Part shown: piece after piece, positions 11,137 through 23,587 of the stretch
How positions within the stretch are numbered: position 1 is the first letter of the stretch
Layout: every line of letters begins with the position of its first letter
From: Otis tarda
Lineage: Eukaryota > Chordata > Aves > Otidiformes > Otididae
Reading direction: 5' to 3'
Length of the DNA stretch: 64,000 bases
Assembly: GCA_026413225.1 (NCBI GenBank)
Contig: CM048553.1
Coordinates: 147,615,690 to 147,679,689 of the forward strand
Translations under genes and position numbers: made by a program
Notes under the pieces: model-generated
Database searches by the model: none
What the model saw: only the letters and a program-made list of their open reading frames with translations
Told to the model about the DNA's origin: nothing

Positions 11137-11833
11137 TCATCTCTTCCACAGGGCGCAGTCCCTCCAGAACAGCTGCCCCAGTGCGGGCCCTCCACCGGTC
11201 ACAGACTCCTTCAGGCATCCACCTGCCCTGGCGTGGGGTCTTCCACAGGCTGCAGGTGGACCTTTGCTCCTCTGTGGACCTCCATGGACTGCAGGGGGAC
11301 AACCTGCTCCACCATGGTCATCACTACAGCCTGCAGGGGAATCTTGGCCAGGAGCCGCATTACTTCTCCCCCTCCTTCTTCACTGACCTTGGCATCTGCA
11401 AACATTCCTCTCACAAGAAAAATTCTTCACAACAGGCTGCCAGACGTGTCTCAGGATCTTTTTACTTCTCATTCACATCTCATCTCCTCTCCACTTCTTG
11501 CAGCCAGGCCGGGCCAAGTCGGGCCCAGTCAGCCGCCCGGCGGGAGGCCAGAGGGTGAGGCCTGCAAGGCCCACAAGGCTCGTGCTTCCCCCTCTCTGCT
11601 CCCGCTCAGTTTCTTCACATCATGTCTACTTTTTTTTTCTGTTTTTCCCTTCTTAAATATGTTATTGCAGAGGCGTTATCACAGAACATTCTGCTACCAA
11701 TTGGCTCGGCCTTGGCCAACAGCGGGTCCGCCCTAGGCCCAGCCGAGTCCACTGAACAAAGGGGAGCAACTTCTAGCAGTTTCCTACAGAAGCTACCACC
11801 TTAGGCTCCCCCTCACTAAACAAAACCAGAACA
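11137..11833 (-). mobile_element. Partial ERVL-like LTR inside a CR1
   Basis: Same family as the LTR at 3913-5045, in reverse orientation. The right edge is the true LTR start (CCAGAACA, complement of TGTTCTGG). The left edge stops at the equivalent of about base 680 of the 1,133-base LTR, so the polyA-signal/U5 third is absent. It interrupts a CR1 in the same order on both sides. No target duplication survives, consistent with a deletion that removed the LTR 3' end plus nearby CR1 sequence. The long plus-strand frame 11119-11736 is an LTR shadow. Confidence 0.85.
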
Positions 11834-12859
11834 GTACTGAAGGCGCTAGCGAATGTTACAGCAGGACCCCTCTCAATTACCTACCAAAAGTCTTGGGAGT
11901 CTGTGGAGACCCCTACTGACTGGAAGCTAGCCAATGTTATTCCAATTTATAACAAGGGTATCAAGGAAGACCCAGGAAACTACAGACCTGTTAATCTAAC
12001 CTCAGTTCCTGGAAAAAATATGGAGAAGATTATACTGGGTGCTATTTAAAGGCATTTAATGAGCAATGCAATCATCAATTAAAGTCAACTTGAGTGCACA
12101 AAGGGAAAGTCCTGTCTAACTAACTTGATATCCTTTTATGATAAGGTCACCTGCCTAGCGGATCAAGGGAAGGCAGTGGACATAATTTTTCTGCATCTTA
12201 GTAAGGCTTTTAATACTGTCCCTTACAGTATCCTTATAGACAGATTGTCCAACTGTGGGATGAGTGGGTTCATGGTGCGCTGGGTGAAGAACTGGCTGAA
12301 TGGCAGGGCTCAGAGGGTTGTAGTGAATGGGGTTACATCTGTCTGGTGACCAGTCACCAATGGTGTTCCTCAGGGTTAAATTCTAGGGCCAATTCTGTTT
12401 AATACTTTTATCAGTGGTGTGAATGCAGGAGTTGAATACACCCTTAGTAAGTTTGCTGGTGATACTAAACTGGGAGATGCTGTTGTCTCACTTGAGGGAG
12501 AAGATGCCTTGCAGAGGGATCTAGGTGCTGATCTTTTCTCCTTGGTATCCAGTGATAGGATGCGTGGAAATTGTTCAAAGCTGCAGCAGAGGAGTTTCAA
12601 ACTTAATATTAGGAAGTATTTCTGTACCAAGAGGGTGGTCAAAAACTGGAACAGGCTTCCTAGAGAGGTGATGGATGCACCATGCCTGTCAATGTTTAAG
12701 AAGCATTTGGATAATACACTTAATGATATGCTTTAACTTTTGGTCAGCCCTGAAGTGGCCAGGCAGTTGGACTAGATGATTGCTGTATATCCCCTCCAGC
12801 TGAACTGTTCTGTTCTGTTCTAGTCTGTTTAGTTCTGTTCTATTCTATTCTATTCTATA
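11834..12859 (+). mobile_element. CR1 LINE, right half (RT and 3' end)
   Basis: Continues the CR1 from 10684. The frame 12125-12349 shows reverse transcriptase sequence (GKAVDIIFLHLSKAFNTVP, then MVRWVKNWLNGRAQRVVVNG), and a GVEYTLSKFAGDTKLGDAV box follows at about 12430. An internal deletion near 12528 joins the RT region to the final ORF2 segment ([15 protein letters not shown]). The 3' end carries GGTCAGCCCTGAAGTGG, the subfamily-type end without ATTCTATG, and then a TTCTG/TTCTA repeat tail at about 12806-12859. Stops, frameshifts and the deletion make it dead. Confidence 0.88.
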
Positions 12860-13865
12860 TATCTATTTAACATGAAAATATTATCAAAATTGATTGCATA
12901 TAGAGGAAAATATACTTTTAAAATTTTTTTCCTTAGCTACTCCATATAGATATTGTTTAACTGACGGAAGTCAATTGATACCATTTCACATTAACAATTT
13001 CTAATGGCTCTGACATCCTTCTCTTCTCACATAATTACATATAGAATTTAGGGGAAACAGGGTGAATACAGAGTGGAAAAAAATGTTAGAGATGAGGAAA
13101 TATTTCTGAATACAACAAAGAAGTTGGAACTTAATAAATTTTACTTTCTTTAATGGCTGTTTACTAAGGTTTGTCACATTTACAAGAACTAGAGACATGT
13201 TTCTATTCTCTTAAGAGACTGTATTAATCATTGAATGCTTATTCATGATCCTTTCTCAAGGGGATGAGGCATGTTTTTCTCCTTTTATCACTGTCCATAC
13301 TTTCCAGGTAGTATGTCTCCTCTACTGAGTATTGAGTCTGACTCCCAAATCCTGGCAAAGTATCTGCTCCTGAGATTTTTTCTAAGCACAATTCCTTCCA
13401 GGCATCCTTTGGAATAAATGACTCAGCTGTGTTTCTTAAATAAATTATTTAAGAACCAAGGTCCAGGAGAGAATTCAAGGCTGAAAATCCTCATATAATA
13501 AAATCATTTCCCTTTAGCTGAGAATCAGTTGTGTAAATTCCTGGCACATTTCTTCATCATTCTTTATTTGCTAATTCAGGAAACTGTAATCAGAGGGCTG
13601 GCTGTTGTCCATCTGATTACTGAATGCTCAAATCTCTGTTCATTTTGCCTGGAGCGAAGAGTTTGAAGATAGGTCTTAAATGACTTCTATTGGTCCCACA
13701 TACCTTGTAGCCAAAGCAGAGGCCTATGTCAACTAGAAACTACAAGGTACCATAATCAGTATTAACTTGCCTTAAACCCAAATATAGGGGTACTAAAATA
13801 AGGTAATCAGCATCAAAACTTACATATTTTGAAATACTGTAATGGCAGAACTAGGCACAATGCAT
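12860..13865. other. AT-rich unique sequence
   Basis: No gene or known repeat recognised. Confidence 0.4.
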
Positions 13866-14416
13866 ACCCACCTGGAGTACTGTGTCCCACCTGGAGTACT
13901 GTGTCCAGTTCTGGAGCCCCCAACACAAGAAGGACGTGGACCAGTTGGAGAAGGTCCAGAGGAGGGCCATGAAGATGATCAGAGGGCTGGAGCACCCTTC
14001 CTATGAGGACAGGCTGAGAGAGTTGGGGCTGTTCAGCCTGGAGAAGAGAAGGCTCCGGGGAGACCTGATAGTGGTCTCCCCGTACCTCAAGGTGGCCTAC
14101 AAGAAAGATGGGGAGAGGCTGTTTAGTAGGGCCTGTTGTGATAGGACGAGGGGTAATGGTTTTAGAACAGAGGGAGATAGATTTAGATTGGATATTAGGA
14201 AAAAATTTTTTACAATGCGAGTTGTAGAACACTGGAACAGGTTGCCCAGAGAGGTGGTGGAAGCTTCATCCCTGGAAACGTTCAAGACCAGGCTGGATGA
14301 GGCTCTGAGCAACCTGATCTAGTTGGGGATGTCCCTGGTCCTTGCAGAGGTGTTGGACTAGATGACCTTTGAAGGTCCCTTCCAACTCTAACCATTCTAT
14401 GATTCTATGATTCTAT
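13866..14416 (+). mobile_element. CR1 LINE, 3' fragment with open ORF2 end
   Basis: 5'-truncated CR1. The ORF2 C-terminal segment is open from 13882 to 14322 (about 146 codons: [46 protein letters not shown], ending LSNLI). The 3' untranslated end follows with TTGGACTAGATGACC and three ATTCTATG-type units. The 5' edge carries an exact 19-base tandem duplication (13867-13885 and 13886-13904). The uninterrupted frame suggests a fairly young copy. Confidence 0.9.
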
Positions 14417-15684
14417 AAGCACTTCACAAAGTATGTGAAGAATGCGATCATTGGAGAGACAAAGCTGTGTGTAGATGCATGCAGGGCAATTTGGGCAGTA
14501 CACAAAAAGCATGATTTGCAAGGCAAGAAAAAAAAGCAATATAAGCAGTATTGGGAGAAGATGAGACCCCTGCTTCCCCTCGGGAGGAACAAATAGCATG
14601 AAAACATCTAACAGTAGAAATACAAAGAAGAGAGAAAACACTCCCCGTTCACTTCTAAGTTCTCTCATCTAAATCTCACAGGCTTGATCACCTTAACCTT
14701 AGCAACTGAGAACCACCAAGGACTATAGGCAATGGTGTCATCATGAGCTCTGAGGTGTTGGATACTCATAACTAATGTAGCGTATTAGTGTTAATGACTG
14801 ATAGTTTTGTATATGTAGTGATGATGATCAGTAACATACAAGAACTAATTATTAGCACAAAATATGTTAATAAATACTTTTAGTAAAGTTTGGTTTTAAA
14901 GCTTAAAAACTCACCTGATTTTTCAGTGTTCTAAACACTTTATCACAGCAATCTCTTAATTAACTGATACATGCATACATGTATATATATCTCTGCACAT
15001 ATATATTTAGACATATACTTATTCAATTGCAGTAGGCTAAAAGTTGAATGTTAAAGTACTGACCATTGGAGAAGGAGCACTATGTTTTACTCCTTCAGCC
15101 ACCTCATCTTCTGCAGATATTTCTTCCATGTCTGGATCCTTTCAGGTCTGAGGGTGTCCCCTCCTCTTGCTTTCTCATCCAGACTAGTGGACTCTGTATA
15201 GCTGCTATCGCCTCTTCTCCATGCTGTCAGCAAGGACCTGGAAACTCTTTTTCTGCTGCCAACATTCATTGAAACAGCAGCTGTTCAACTTGTGGATGCT
15301 TGCTTACTCAGGAGGACACCCTCCTTGTCTCATGCTTACTGCTGAGTTCTCTGTTCTCACTAGTCCTAGCAAATCCTAGATCCATAATTTAATAATTTCT
15401 AAAATGAGGATTTTGTTAACAGAATCATTCAACATGACAGCTTTCATAGCATCTCACTGAAACACCTAGCATTGCACAAAGTGTTTGAAACTTAGATTAA
15501 ATGGATCTCTGATCTTGTACATCAGATGCTGTGTTCCTGTGAAAAAGATGAGTCAAACAGCTGAAAATAATGTTGTTTTGTATTTTTAATGGATATGTGT
15601 AAAAGCTGTTTAAAGCAAATCAAATCAAAACTAACATACCTAATTCAGAGATAGTAAAACTGAAAATGCTGAGGAAGTTATGAG
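14417..15684. other. AT-rich unique sequence
   Basis: No gene recognised. Short TA/CATG simple repeats occur near 14970-15010. Confidence 0.4.
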
Positions 15685-16560
15685 TTGTTGAAGTGTGGGG
15701 TTTCCAAGACCAGGGTTTCTTTGCAGTTGCTGAAGCCCAGCCAGGTGCAGCCTGGGATTGCAGCGGTCTCTCCATCCTACTCACATGGATGCTGCTGCTG
15801 CTGCTGCTTACAGGTTTGGCAGGCAGTGTGGCAGAGCCTGTGTCCCGGAGAGCCATGCACACACACAGATGCGCACACACACAGAGGACTGTAACATGGC
15901 TGGCAACACGGACTACCACAGACAGGGCGCTGTCTTTAGCAGCAGCCCCGTGAAGACCAACAACTCTCACAGAAAGCAGCCCAGTCCTGTGCCTCCTCTC
16001 TGGACGATGTGGGCTGAAGTGAAAACTCACACACACCCTCACTCTGTAGATTCACAAACACACACACACAATCACAGATGCCTCAAACATCAGTGTGGTC
16101 TCTTGGTCCATCTATTGCCCATGGCTGGACCCTGGGCCCCTTACCCAGTGTGCAGGTCTCCTACTTGCCAGTTAGTCCAGCTTGATGTTCACTAGCAAAC
16201 CAATGCATGCACTTGCACTCTCATCTCACACTGATCTTGCACCCACACAGTCACATATCCCTCATATATTAGCACAAGCCCTAAGGTTACCTAATATCTG
16301 TTCCTGGACAGTGAGGCCCTCACCCAGGCCCTGGCTTAGACCTTGTGCCTTTCCGTGCAGGTCTCCTGCTCGCCAGCTAGTCCAGCTAGGTTTGCTAAGG
16401 AATGACACATGCACACACACATTCAAAACTAAATTAGCTGGGGAAAGATAAACACAGTGAGGTCCCTCCAGTTGCTGGGACACATGCCTATGGGCATTGT
16501 GACCCACAACCTCTTCTGCAGTTGCTGCCACTCGACATGGTGTGCAGCACTCACTCATAG
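15685..16560. repeat. Unclassified GC-richer block with CA repeats and a duplicated motif
   Basis: More G+C rich than its surroundings. It contains five CTG units at 15792-15806, CACACA-type runs near 15857-15885 and 16028-16070, and a motif of about 34 bases beginning GTGCAGGTCTCC that occurs twice, at 16150-16183 and 16355-16388, in direct orientation. The texture resembles an old LTR or a satellite-derived repeat, but I found neither clear TG...CA ends nor a target duplication. Frames on both strands are open but low in complexity and unlike any family I know. Confidence 0.4.
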
Positions 16561-18633
16561 GGTGGAGAATGAGAGAACACAGACAAGATAGCTAAGAAAT
16601 GGATTTAATGCATTCATGTGATGAAAATAAGAGATCTGAATCACAGAAAAAATTAAAATAACCTGTTACAGTCCTCACTGAACAGGACATATGCTTCTGG
16701 CTACCTGTACTATTTTCCAGAAAAGGCTGAAGGTGAGATTTAATTCCAGAGGAGTGATTTGGATTGTTAATGATTTCTTCATTTGATTTGATCCTTGTTT
16801 GCCTTTGAGCAAGAAATTAAGTAACTTTTCTCATGGCTATCAGGACAGTATTTAAGATATTATGTTAGGGATGCAGTTGAGGGTGTATCTATCCTCTCTT
16901 TCAACTTTAGGGCAACAGATAGTAATCATGGACTGGCTCTGTATCACTTTGTTGAATGAAGAATGGTTATTTCACTCCTTTGTTTTGTCTTTTTATGATG
17001 ATTTCTTGCCCTCCAATTTGGAACTAGAACATCTTTTTGCCCCTTAATGAATCCATACAAAGACTTTTGTGTCTGATTGTGATGCTCAGCAAAAAGTAGA
17101 AAGACCACAGCAAGAAAAATGCATAATTTGCTCATCTGGGTTACTATGGGAAAGAAGAACCAGAGACATACATTTTCATGAAGTTTTGGATTGGTTGCAA
17201 ATATTATCAGCATTTCTGAAGGTTCTCCTGATGTGAATCTAGCAAATATGATGGTTGGCTTAGCAGAAAATTGAAAGGAAATCTCAAATTCAAAGGGATC
17301 AGAAATTCTTTGGTGGATTTGAAGTAAATGTCGTTAGATGCATAAATGGTAGGACCTGTGGAGTCTAATTAACAAAGGATCATTTTACTTCCATACTTGG
17401 GGAAAAAAGCAAGAAGAAAAGGGAAACTTTAAATGAGCATCACTTAAGTCATTAAACACTGTCATATGGAATGAGTTCACTGGGTAAATTAATTTTAAAA
17501 TTTATATTATTTTTAGTGTCTTTGTATACTTGCTCTAAGCATAGATGAAAATCACTTTCCATGACTATCACAATGCCTCTTTTAATCAGTGCTAAATTCT
17601 CTTCAAATAGTTTAAAGGAAAAGAGGAAAAAAAGGAAAAGTGCTTCCACAAGGGACATAAGGAAAAGTCTTCTACTTTAAATGCCTGAAGCCAACATTGT
17701 AAAGCTTAGTTATGCATCTGTTTTCCCCGAGCGTGAGACTGATGCTCATTAGGGAGAACTTTCTAAAATAGCAAAATGCTAAAAACATTTATATGTAATA
17801 AAAAATCAAATTATCCAGTACTTGCAGTTCCTAAGTGTAGATTTAAATAAGAGATGGCTATTACTGAATAATTTACCAGAGCGTATGTGTAAGAAATAAG
17901 AGCCACAGAAACAATTATTTCCATGACGGTAGTGTTCACTCAAATATATTATAGACACAGACTCAGAATTCAGCTAGCATTTCTGGAGCAAGTTATGATG
18001 TTCAAGAATCTTAAAACACAGGTAAAAATTTCATACATTTTTTTTTGTGTACTATAAATCAGTTATGGCTAAAAAGGAAAGGAAAATTACCTTTTTGTGA
18101 AAAATTGTCAGAATGAAAATGTATTACACATCAGAAAAAATTCAACAGGGCAAAATGTGTATAGAAAATTAAAAATGCTTCCTAAGGACTAGTAAGTTAT
18201 GCTCAAACCTTCTTTGATATAATATGATTTCTACTATATGTGTTGCATAGATGAGTATATTTTGTATAAAGGATTCACTTAATATACATACATGTGATTT
18301 CACTGTTCAGTTGTTCAATACAAAGTTATTCTTCAATAACTAATAGAAAGCGCTAGTACCCTGGAGTTTTTTATTCTTTTCCATAATTAACAGACTTTGC
18401 AATCTGAGATGACACTCATAACATTTCTTTTACCACAGGTACGTATGTTTGTCCTGAAGCATTCTCATATTGAGTATATAAAAATCTAGAGTCTCAGTAT
18501 TCAACTGTTAGTTACCACTTGCTGCAAAGTTTCAAAACATAGAAAGAAATGTACAGTCTTAAATTAAGATGGTATTATACTAACTTAGCTAAGATACTTC
18601 ACTAGATAACTAGTATAAATCGATATGTGTGTA
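16561..18633. other. AT-rich unique sequence
   Basis: No gene or repeat family recognised. Confidence 0.4.
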
Positions 18634-19783
18634 CCAAGGTTTGTGCAAAGCATTTGTCACTGTCCCACACAACATCCTTGTGTCTAAACTGGAGAGACAT
18701 GGATTTGATGGATGGACCACTCAATAGATAAGGAATTGGCTGGATGGCCACACTCAAATAGTTGTGGTCAATGGCTTGATGTCCAGGTGGAGGCCAGTAA
18801 CGAGTGGTGTTCCTCAGGGGTCAGTTCGTCAGGCCTGACCCTGTTTAACATCTTTGCTGGTGACATGGACAGTGGGATAGAGTGCACCCTCAGCAGGTTC
18901 ACCGATGACACCAAGCTGTGTGGTGCAGTTAACATGCTGGAGCGAAAGGATGCCATCCAGAGCAGGCTTGAGAGGTGGGTCCATGCAAACCTCATGAAGT
19001 TCAACCAGGGCCAAGTGCAAGGTCCTGCACGTGCGTCAGGGAAATCCCAAGCACAAATATAGGCTGGGCAGAGAATGTATTGAGAGCAGTCCTGAGGAGA
19101 AGGACTTGGGAGTGCTGGTGGACAAGAAGCTCAATATGAGCTGGCAATGAACACTTGTGGCCCAGAAAGCAAACCACATCCTGGTCTGCATCAAAAGGAG
19201 TGTGGCCAGCAGGTCAAGGGAGGTGATTCTGCCCCTCTACTCTGCTTTCATGAGAATCCACCTGCAGTACTGTGTTCTGCTCTGGATCCCTCAACGTAAG
19301 ACGCACGTGGACCTGTTGGAGTGAGTCCAGAGGAGGGCCACAAAGATGATCAGAGGGCTGGAGCACCTCTGCAGTGAGGACAGGCTGAAAGAGTTGGGGC
19401 TGTTCAGCCTGGAGAAGAGAAGGCTCCGGGGAGACCTTATAGTGGTCTTCCAGTACCTCAAGGGGGCTTAAAAGAAAGATGGAGAGAAACTGTTTAGCAG
19501 GGTCTGTTGTGATGGGACAAGGGGTAATGGATTTAAAATAGAGGGAGGCAGATTCCGACTTGATATAAGGAAATATTTCTTTACAATGAGGATGGTGGAA
19601 CAGTGGAAGAGGTTGCCTAGAGAGGTGGTTGATGCCTCATCCCTGGAAACGTTCAAGGCCAGGTTGGATGATGCCTTGAGTAACCTGATCTGGTTGAAGA
19701 TGTCCCAGCTCCTTGCAGGGGGGTTGGACTAGATGACCTTTAAAGGTCCTTTCCAACCCATACCATTCTATGATTCTATGATT
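18634..19783 (+). mobile_element. CR1 LINE, RT to 3' end
   Basis: 5'-truncated CR1 of about 1.15 kb. The frame 18712-19062 holds reverse transcriptase sequence with the catalytic box as FTDDTK (ECTLSRFTDDTKLCGAVN). Frameshifts and stops separate it from the later ORF2 segment ([17 protein letters not shown] near 19395-19440). The 3' end has TTGGACTAGATGACC and two ATTCTATG units. Inactive copy. Confidence 0.9.
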
Positions 19784-20558
19784 TTAATATGCTCCCAGCA
19801 GAGTCAAAGAAGGTAGACCCTAAGTAGCTGGTCTTTTCCATACAATATATAGTCATGTTTTTTTAAAAAAAAGTTTAAAAAATGTTTTCTTTAGTAAGTA
19901 TTTTAAAGGACTTTCAAAATAATTCATACTCTGTCATTCTAACTGATGATAGTATTAATGTAAGAAATAAAGTATAAAATAATAAATTGAAAATATATAG
20001 TATATGCCAAATTGGTTCATCTTGAAATACAAGTACCAAATGGATTTCCTTTGTTACAAATATACACATTCTTGCATAAAGCAACAGTCAAGCATGTGAT
20101 ACTGTATTTTAACACTAATTTATCTATGCTAGTTAGTGACCTAACTACTGCATTTGAGTCAAACGGAATGTATATTGTTATGACTGAATACACATCTATT
20201 GAAAAATATAGAAGGACTCTGCCAACCTTACAAAAAATTATTTGGGAAAGAATTCATAGGAAGTTCTAATAAGCAGGGGAAAAAAAATCCAGTGGTGAAT
20301 AATTATGTTTTGTTAGCTTTCTCATAGAAAATGTGAGGTTTGGATCTTCACTGTCTTCCATTCTGGGCTGACTCTTAAACCTGTATGTATCCCACCAGCT
20401 TCTTAATCTCTGAACTACTGGATGCCACAGAGTTAATTTCATACTGTAGTTTCTCATTGCCAGGGACATTTTTGAATGATGAGAGTTTTGTTTCACTGTG
20501 GGGTGTGAATTATGAAAAAATCTCATGTCTAACACCTCTATTCAGTACAAAGACAGCC

Positions 20559-20593
<35 letters not shown>

Positions 20594-21028
20594 CTGTTGC
20601 TGAGTCATTAAGATTTCCATATATAGAGCTCCAGAGAGAAGAGTGAATGTGCATTTTTCCTTCCACAACACCACAAAGACAGAACTAGAACTCAAACAAA
20701 ATGGTCAAAAGTGTGTTTTCACCTGCTGTGTCTCTGGCTTGATGATAGGTCTGTTCTCACTAGTTTTGTCCTCAGAGACTGCCACAGACAACAGAATTTC
20801 AGCATGATTTATAATGGTTGGACTGAACACTGAAAAATTAATGAAGACAAGTACAAATACAATTTGTCTCTCAAATAAAGTTTTTACTATGCACACTGTT
20901 AAAACTAGTAGAAATGGAATTAATTAGAGGAAATATTCTGAATACTTTCATTACAACATGAAAATAATGTTAAGAAGTTAGATTTTCAAGGGGATATTAT
21001 TAACAAGCAGCCATTTCTTTCCCCATTT
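19784..21028. other. AT-rich unique sequence with a poly-A run
   Basis: No gene recognised. It contains the 26-A run at 20564-20589, described separately. Confidence 0.4.
20564..20589. repeat. Poly-A run of 26
   Basis: An uninterrupted run of 26 A. CR1 elements do not leave poly-A tails, so long A runs are uncommon in birds. I could not identify a retrocopy body upstream or a matching target duplication, so it may be a simple mononucleotide repeat. Confidence 0.9.
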
Positions 21029-21150
21029 TGCTGCTTTTGGCTAGGATAAAGTTAATTTCCTTCACAGTAGCTTGTATGGGGCTATTTTTTAGATTTGTGC
21101 TGAAAACAGTGTTGATAACACAGGGATGGTTCAGTCCCTGCCTGAGCTAT
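21029..21150 (+). mobile_element. LTR fragment, second ERVL-like family
   Basis: TTTTGGCTAGGATAAAGTT, then GTATGGGGCTATTTTTTAG and AACAGTGTTGATAACACAG match, in order, the complement of the right end of the LTR at 48248-48861. It is the first 120 or so bases of that LTR. Past about 21150 the sequence diverges from the other copies and ends in a CTATC-type simple repeat near 21280-21305. That could be a different LTR subfamily or unrelated DNA. Confidence 0.65.
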
Positions 21151-21765
21151 GTGGTAGGTATACCCATCTCTGACCCTCTCTCCTGGATAGGCCTGGGACC
21201 TGCACAGCGGATAGCCGCTCTTCTGGATTGACCCCTCAGACTTAAGTCATAGCTTGTCATGCGTAACTATCGACATATCTATCCTATCCTATCCCATCCT
21301 ATTCCCTGTGCTCACCATGAGTTGAATAATGATGAGACTTGTAATTTACCTGAAATGCCAAGGGTTTTCAGCTCCAAAAACACTTTCAAGGATACGTATC
21401 ACAAAGATTACAAGTGGAAACTTTTATTTAATTTTATATTATTTTTTGTTTTATTTTTCTGAATCTGTTTCAGAGACAATGCTCACAGGCATTAACACAA
21501 TGTGCATGTGTAGCCAGGAGCAGGCTGATGCATTTTTCATTTTAGCTAGAAAAAATATCCCTTGCAGCCTAGCAAAGGCAAGTCACAGAGCTACAGAAAG
21601 CAGTAGCGGCAGGGACAAGCAGTCCCTCTTTCCTGAAGAGTAAGAATTTGAAGAATGAGGATCAAAACCAACCACACACAAAAGAAGAGGTGTGTGTGGT
21701 ACCATAGGGTATTTTCAAAAGTATGAGACTTATCAATAACAGGCATACTTTTTGGCTTCAAAAAC

Positions 21766-22760
21766 TTACTCCATTGTGCTTCTTGGCCAGCGATGCATGA
21801 AAAGCCCTCTAGTGCCTGCCCTGCATTGCATGCAGAGAGAGCTGCAAAGTGGCAGCTCCTGATGGTGTAGCAAGCCTAGAGTCCTTCCAAGCACAGGCTG
21901 CTTCACACAGGCAAGAACACCTGGGGAAGTAGAGCCAAGGAAAGACCAGAGCTTATTCCCATTACAAACTTGCAGTGGGAAAGAGAGCCAGAGAGAGCCA
22001 GGGCACAAGTGGTGGCTTGGTGGTGCAAGAGCCGCAGACAAGATGGACCAGAGGAGCCCTGACAAGAGGCTGTGCTCAGTGCTGCAGAAGAAGAGAAAAA
22101 AACCCCAGAGGATGGTTGCCAGCCTGCCCTGTGGGCAAATAATTTTTCCTCCTCCTGTATGTGGGACATGAGGGCCACCTTTGTGATGCATGACCACCAG
22201 AGTGGCAGTGGGACATGGGAGGATACTTCTCTTATCCTGCCCCAGGGCATTGTGACTGCAGCATTGCTGGGTAGTGACACTGTGACATGGGGGTGATGAT
22301 GCCCCCGGCAGCCCCACCTGCTGCCCCTCTGTCCAACATCCTTTGAAGGAAGGCCTTTGAGGTCCTGGCCCCAAGGCAATTCCTGTGCCCAGGAGGCCCA
22401 GGGGGCTGTTCCTGCCCTTGGTGGCCATGCACTGGGCACAGCTGCTGGGCATCTTAGATATGTCCTCTGCCGCTCAGCTCCTAAGGACAAACCTAGTGCT
22501 GTTACTCTTCTCTCAGGCCATGGCAGAAACCAATCCCGCAGCCCAAAGATCACCCCTATTAGCTGTCTCCTCTCTGCACCAGAGCTAACATCCATGATGT
22601 CACACAGCAAGGAAGATCAGGGACTTGATCTGGCTGGACACAAACCTTTTTCCAAGGGGGTGGGTTGGGATGATTTTGACAGCCACAGCCTGGAGGAAAG
22701 CCAAAGTGTAACCAGAGCCATAGGTTGGGATGGATGGCGCCAACAGACTACCATGGAAAT
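21766..22760. other. GC-richer block with long minus-strand open frames
   Basis: About 1 kb of balanced base composition inside AT-rich DNA. Two overlapping minus-strand frames (21766-22452, 228 codons; 21903-22610, 235 codons) and a plus-strand frame (22357-22767) are open together, which points to low stop-codon density rather than to a gene. None resembles a known family. Gly/Pro/Ser/Cys-rich, biased peptides and the absence of splice or start context make coding doubtful. It may be an unrecognised repeat or an old LTR. Confidence 0.3.
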
Positions 22761-23074
22761 AACATAGGCTTTGAAAAACAGGTGAGCAGGGGTTACATTG
22801 GTGTTGTAGAAAGGCTGATCATTTTCAAACCTAGAGCATTTGGTTCCATGCCTAAAGCACAGCGAGGCAAACAATGACTCTTCCAAACTGTAAAAATAGC
22901 CCATTGCTACTATGGCTGTCACATCCCCTTTTCCCATTGAAACCAAACCGTGCAGCTCCTCTATTAAACACACCAATTGGCCGTGTTTATATGGGATACA
23001 AAACACACGTCAGCCACAGAGTGAAATTTTCACAGCTCATTTGTGACTTTGATCTTTCTGAGAATGACAATGGC

Positions 23075-23587
23075 AGAGAAGGGAAGGGAAGGTGCGGGAA
23101 GGGAAGGTGTGGGAAGGTGCGGGAAGGTGCGGGAAGGAAAGGAGCGGGAAGTGAAGGGAAGGTGCGGGAAGGGAAGGTGGGGGAAGGGAAGGTGCGGGAA
23201 GGTGCGGGAAGGTGGGGGAAGGGAAGGTGCGGGAAGGTGGGGGAAGGGAAGGTGCGGGAAGGGAAGGTGCGGGAAGGGAAGGTGCGGGGAAGGTGCCGGA
23301 AGGTGCGGGAAGGTGTGGGAAGGTGTGGGAAGGTGTGGGAAGGGAAGGGAAGGGAAGGTGTGGGAAGGGAAGGTGTGGGAAGGGAAGGTGTGGGAAGGGA
23401 AGGTGTGGGAAGGTGTGGGAAGGTGTGGGAAGGTGTGGGAAGGTGTGGGAAGGTGTGGGAAGGGAAGGGAAGGGAAGGGAAGGGAAGGGAAGGGAAGGGA
23501 AGGGAAGGGAAGGGAAGGGAAGGGAAGGGAAGGGAAGGGAAGGGAAGGGAAGGGAAGGGAAGGGAAGGGAAGGGAAGGGAAGGGAAG
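23075..23587. repeat. GGGAA / GGTGYGGGAA minisatellite
   Basis: About 510 bases of purine-rich tandem repeats on the plus strand. The left portion mixes 5-base GGGAA units with 10-base GGTGCGGGAA and GGTGTGGGAA units. From about 23459 it is a pure GGGAA array of roughly 25 units. It directly abuts the 3' end of the minus-strand CR1 at 23588, whose own 3' repeat would be TTCCC-type, so it is best read as an expanded CR1 tail. Large open frames across it are repeat artefacts. The G-runs could form quadruplex structures. Confidence 0.93.
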
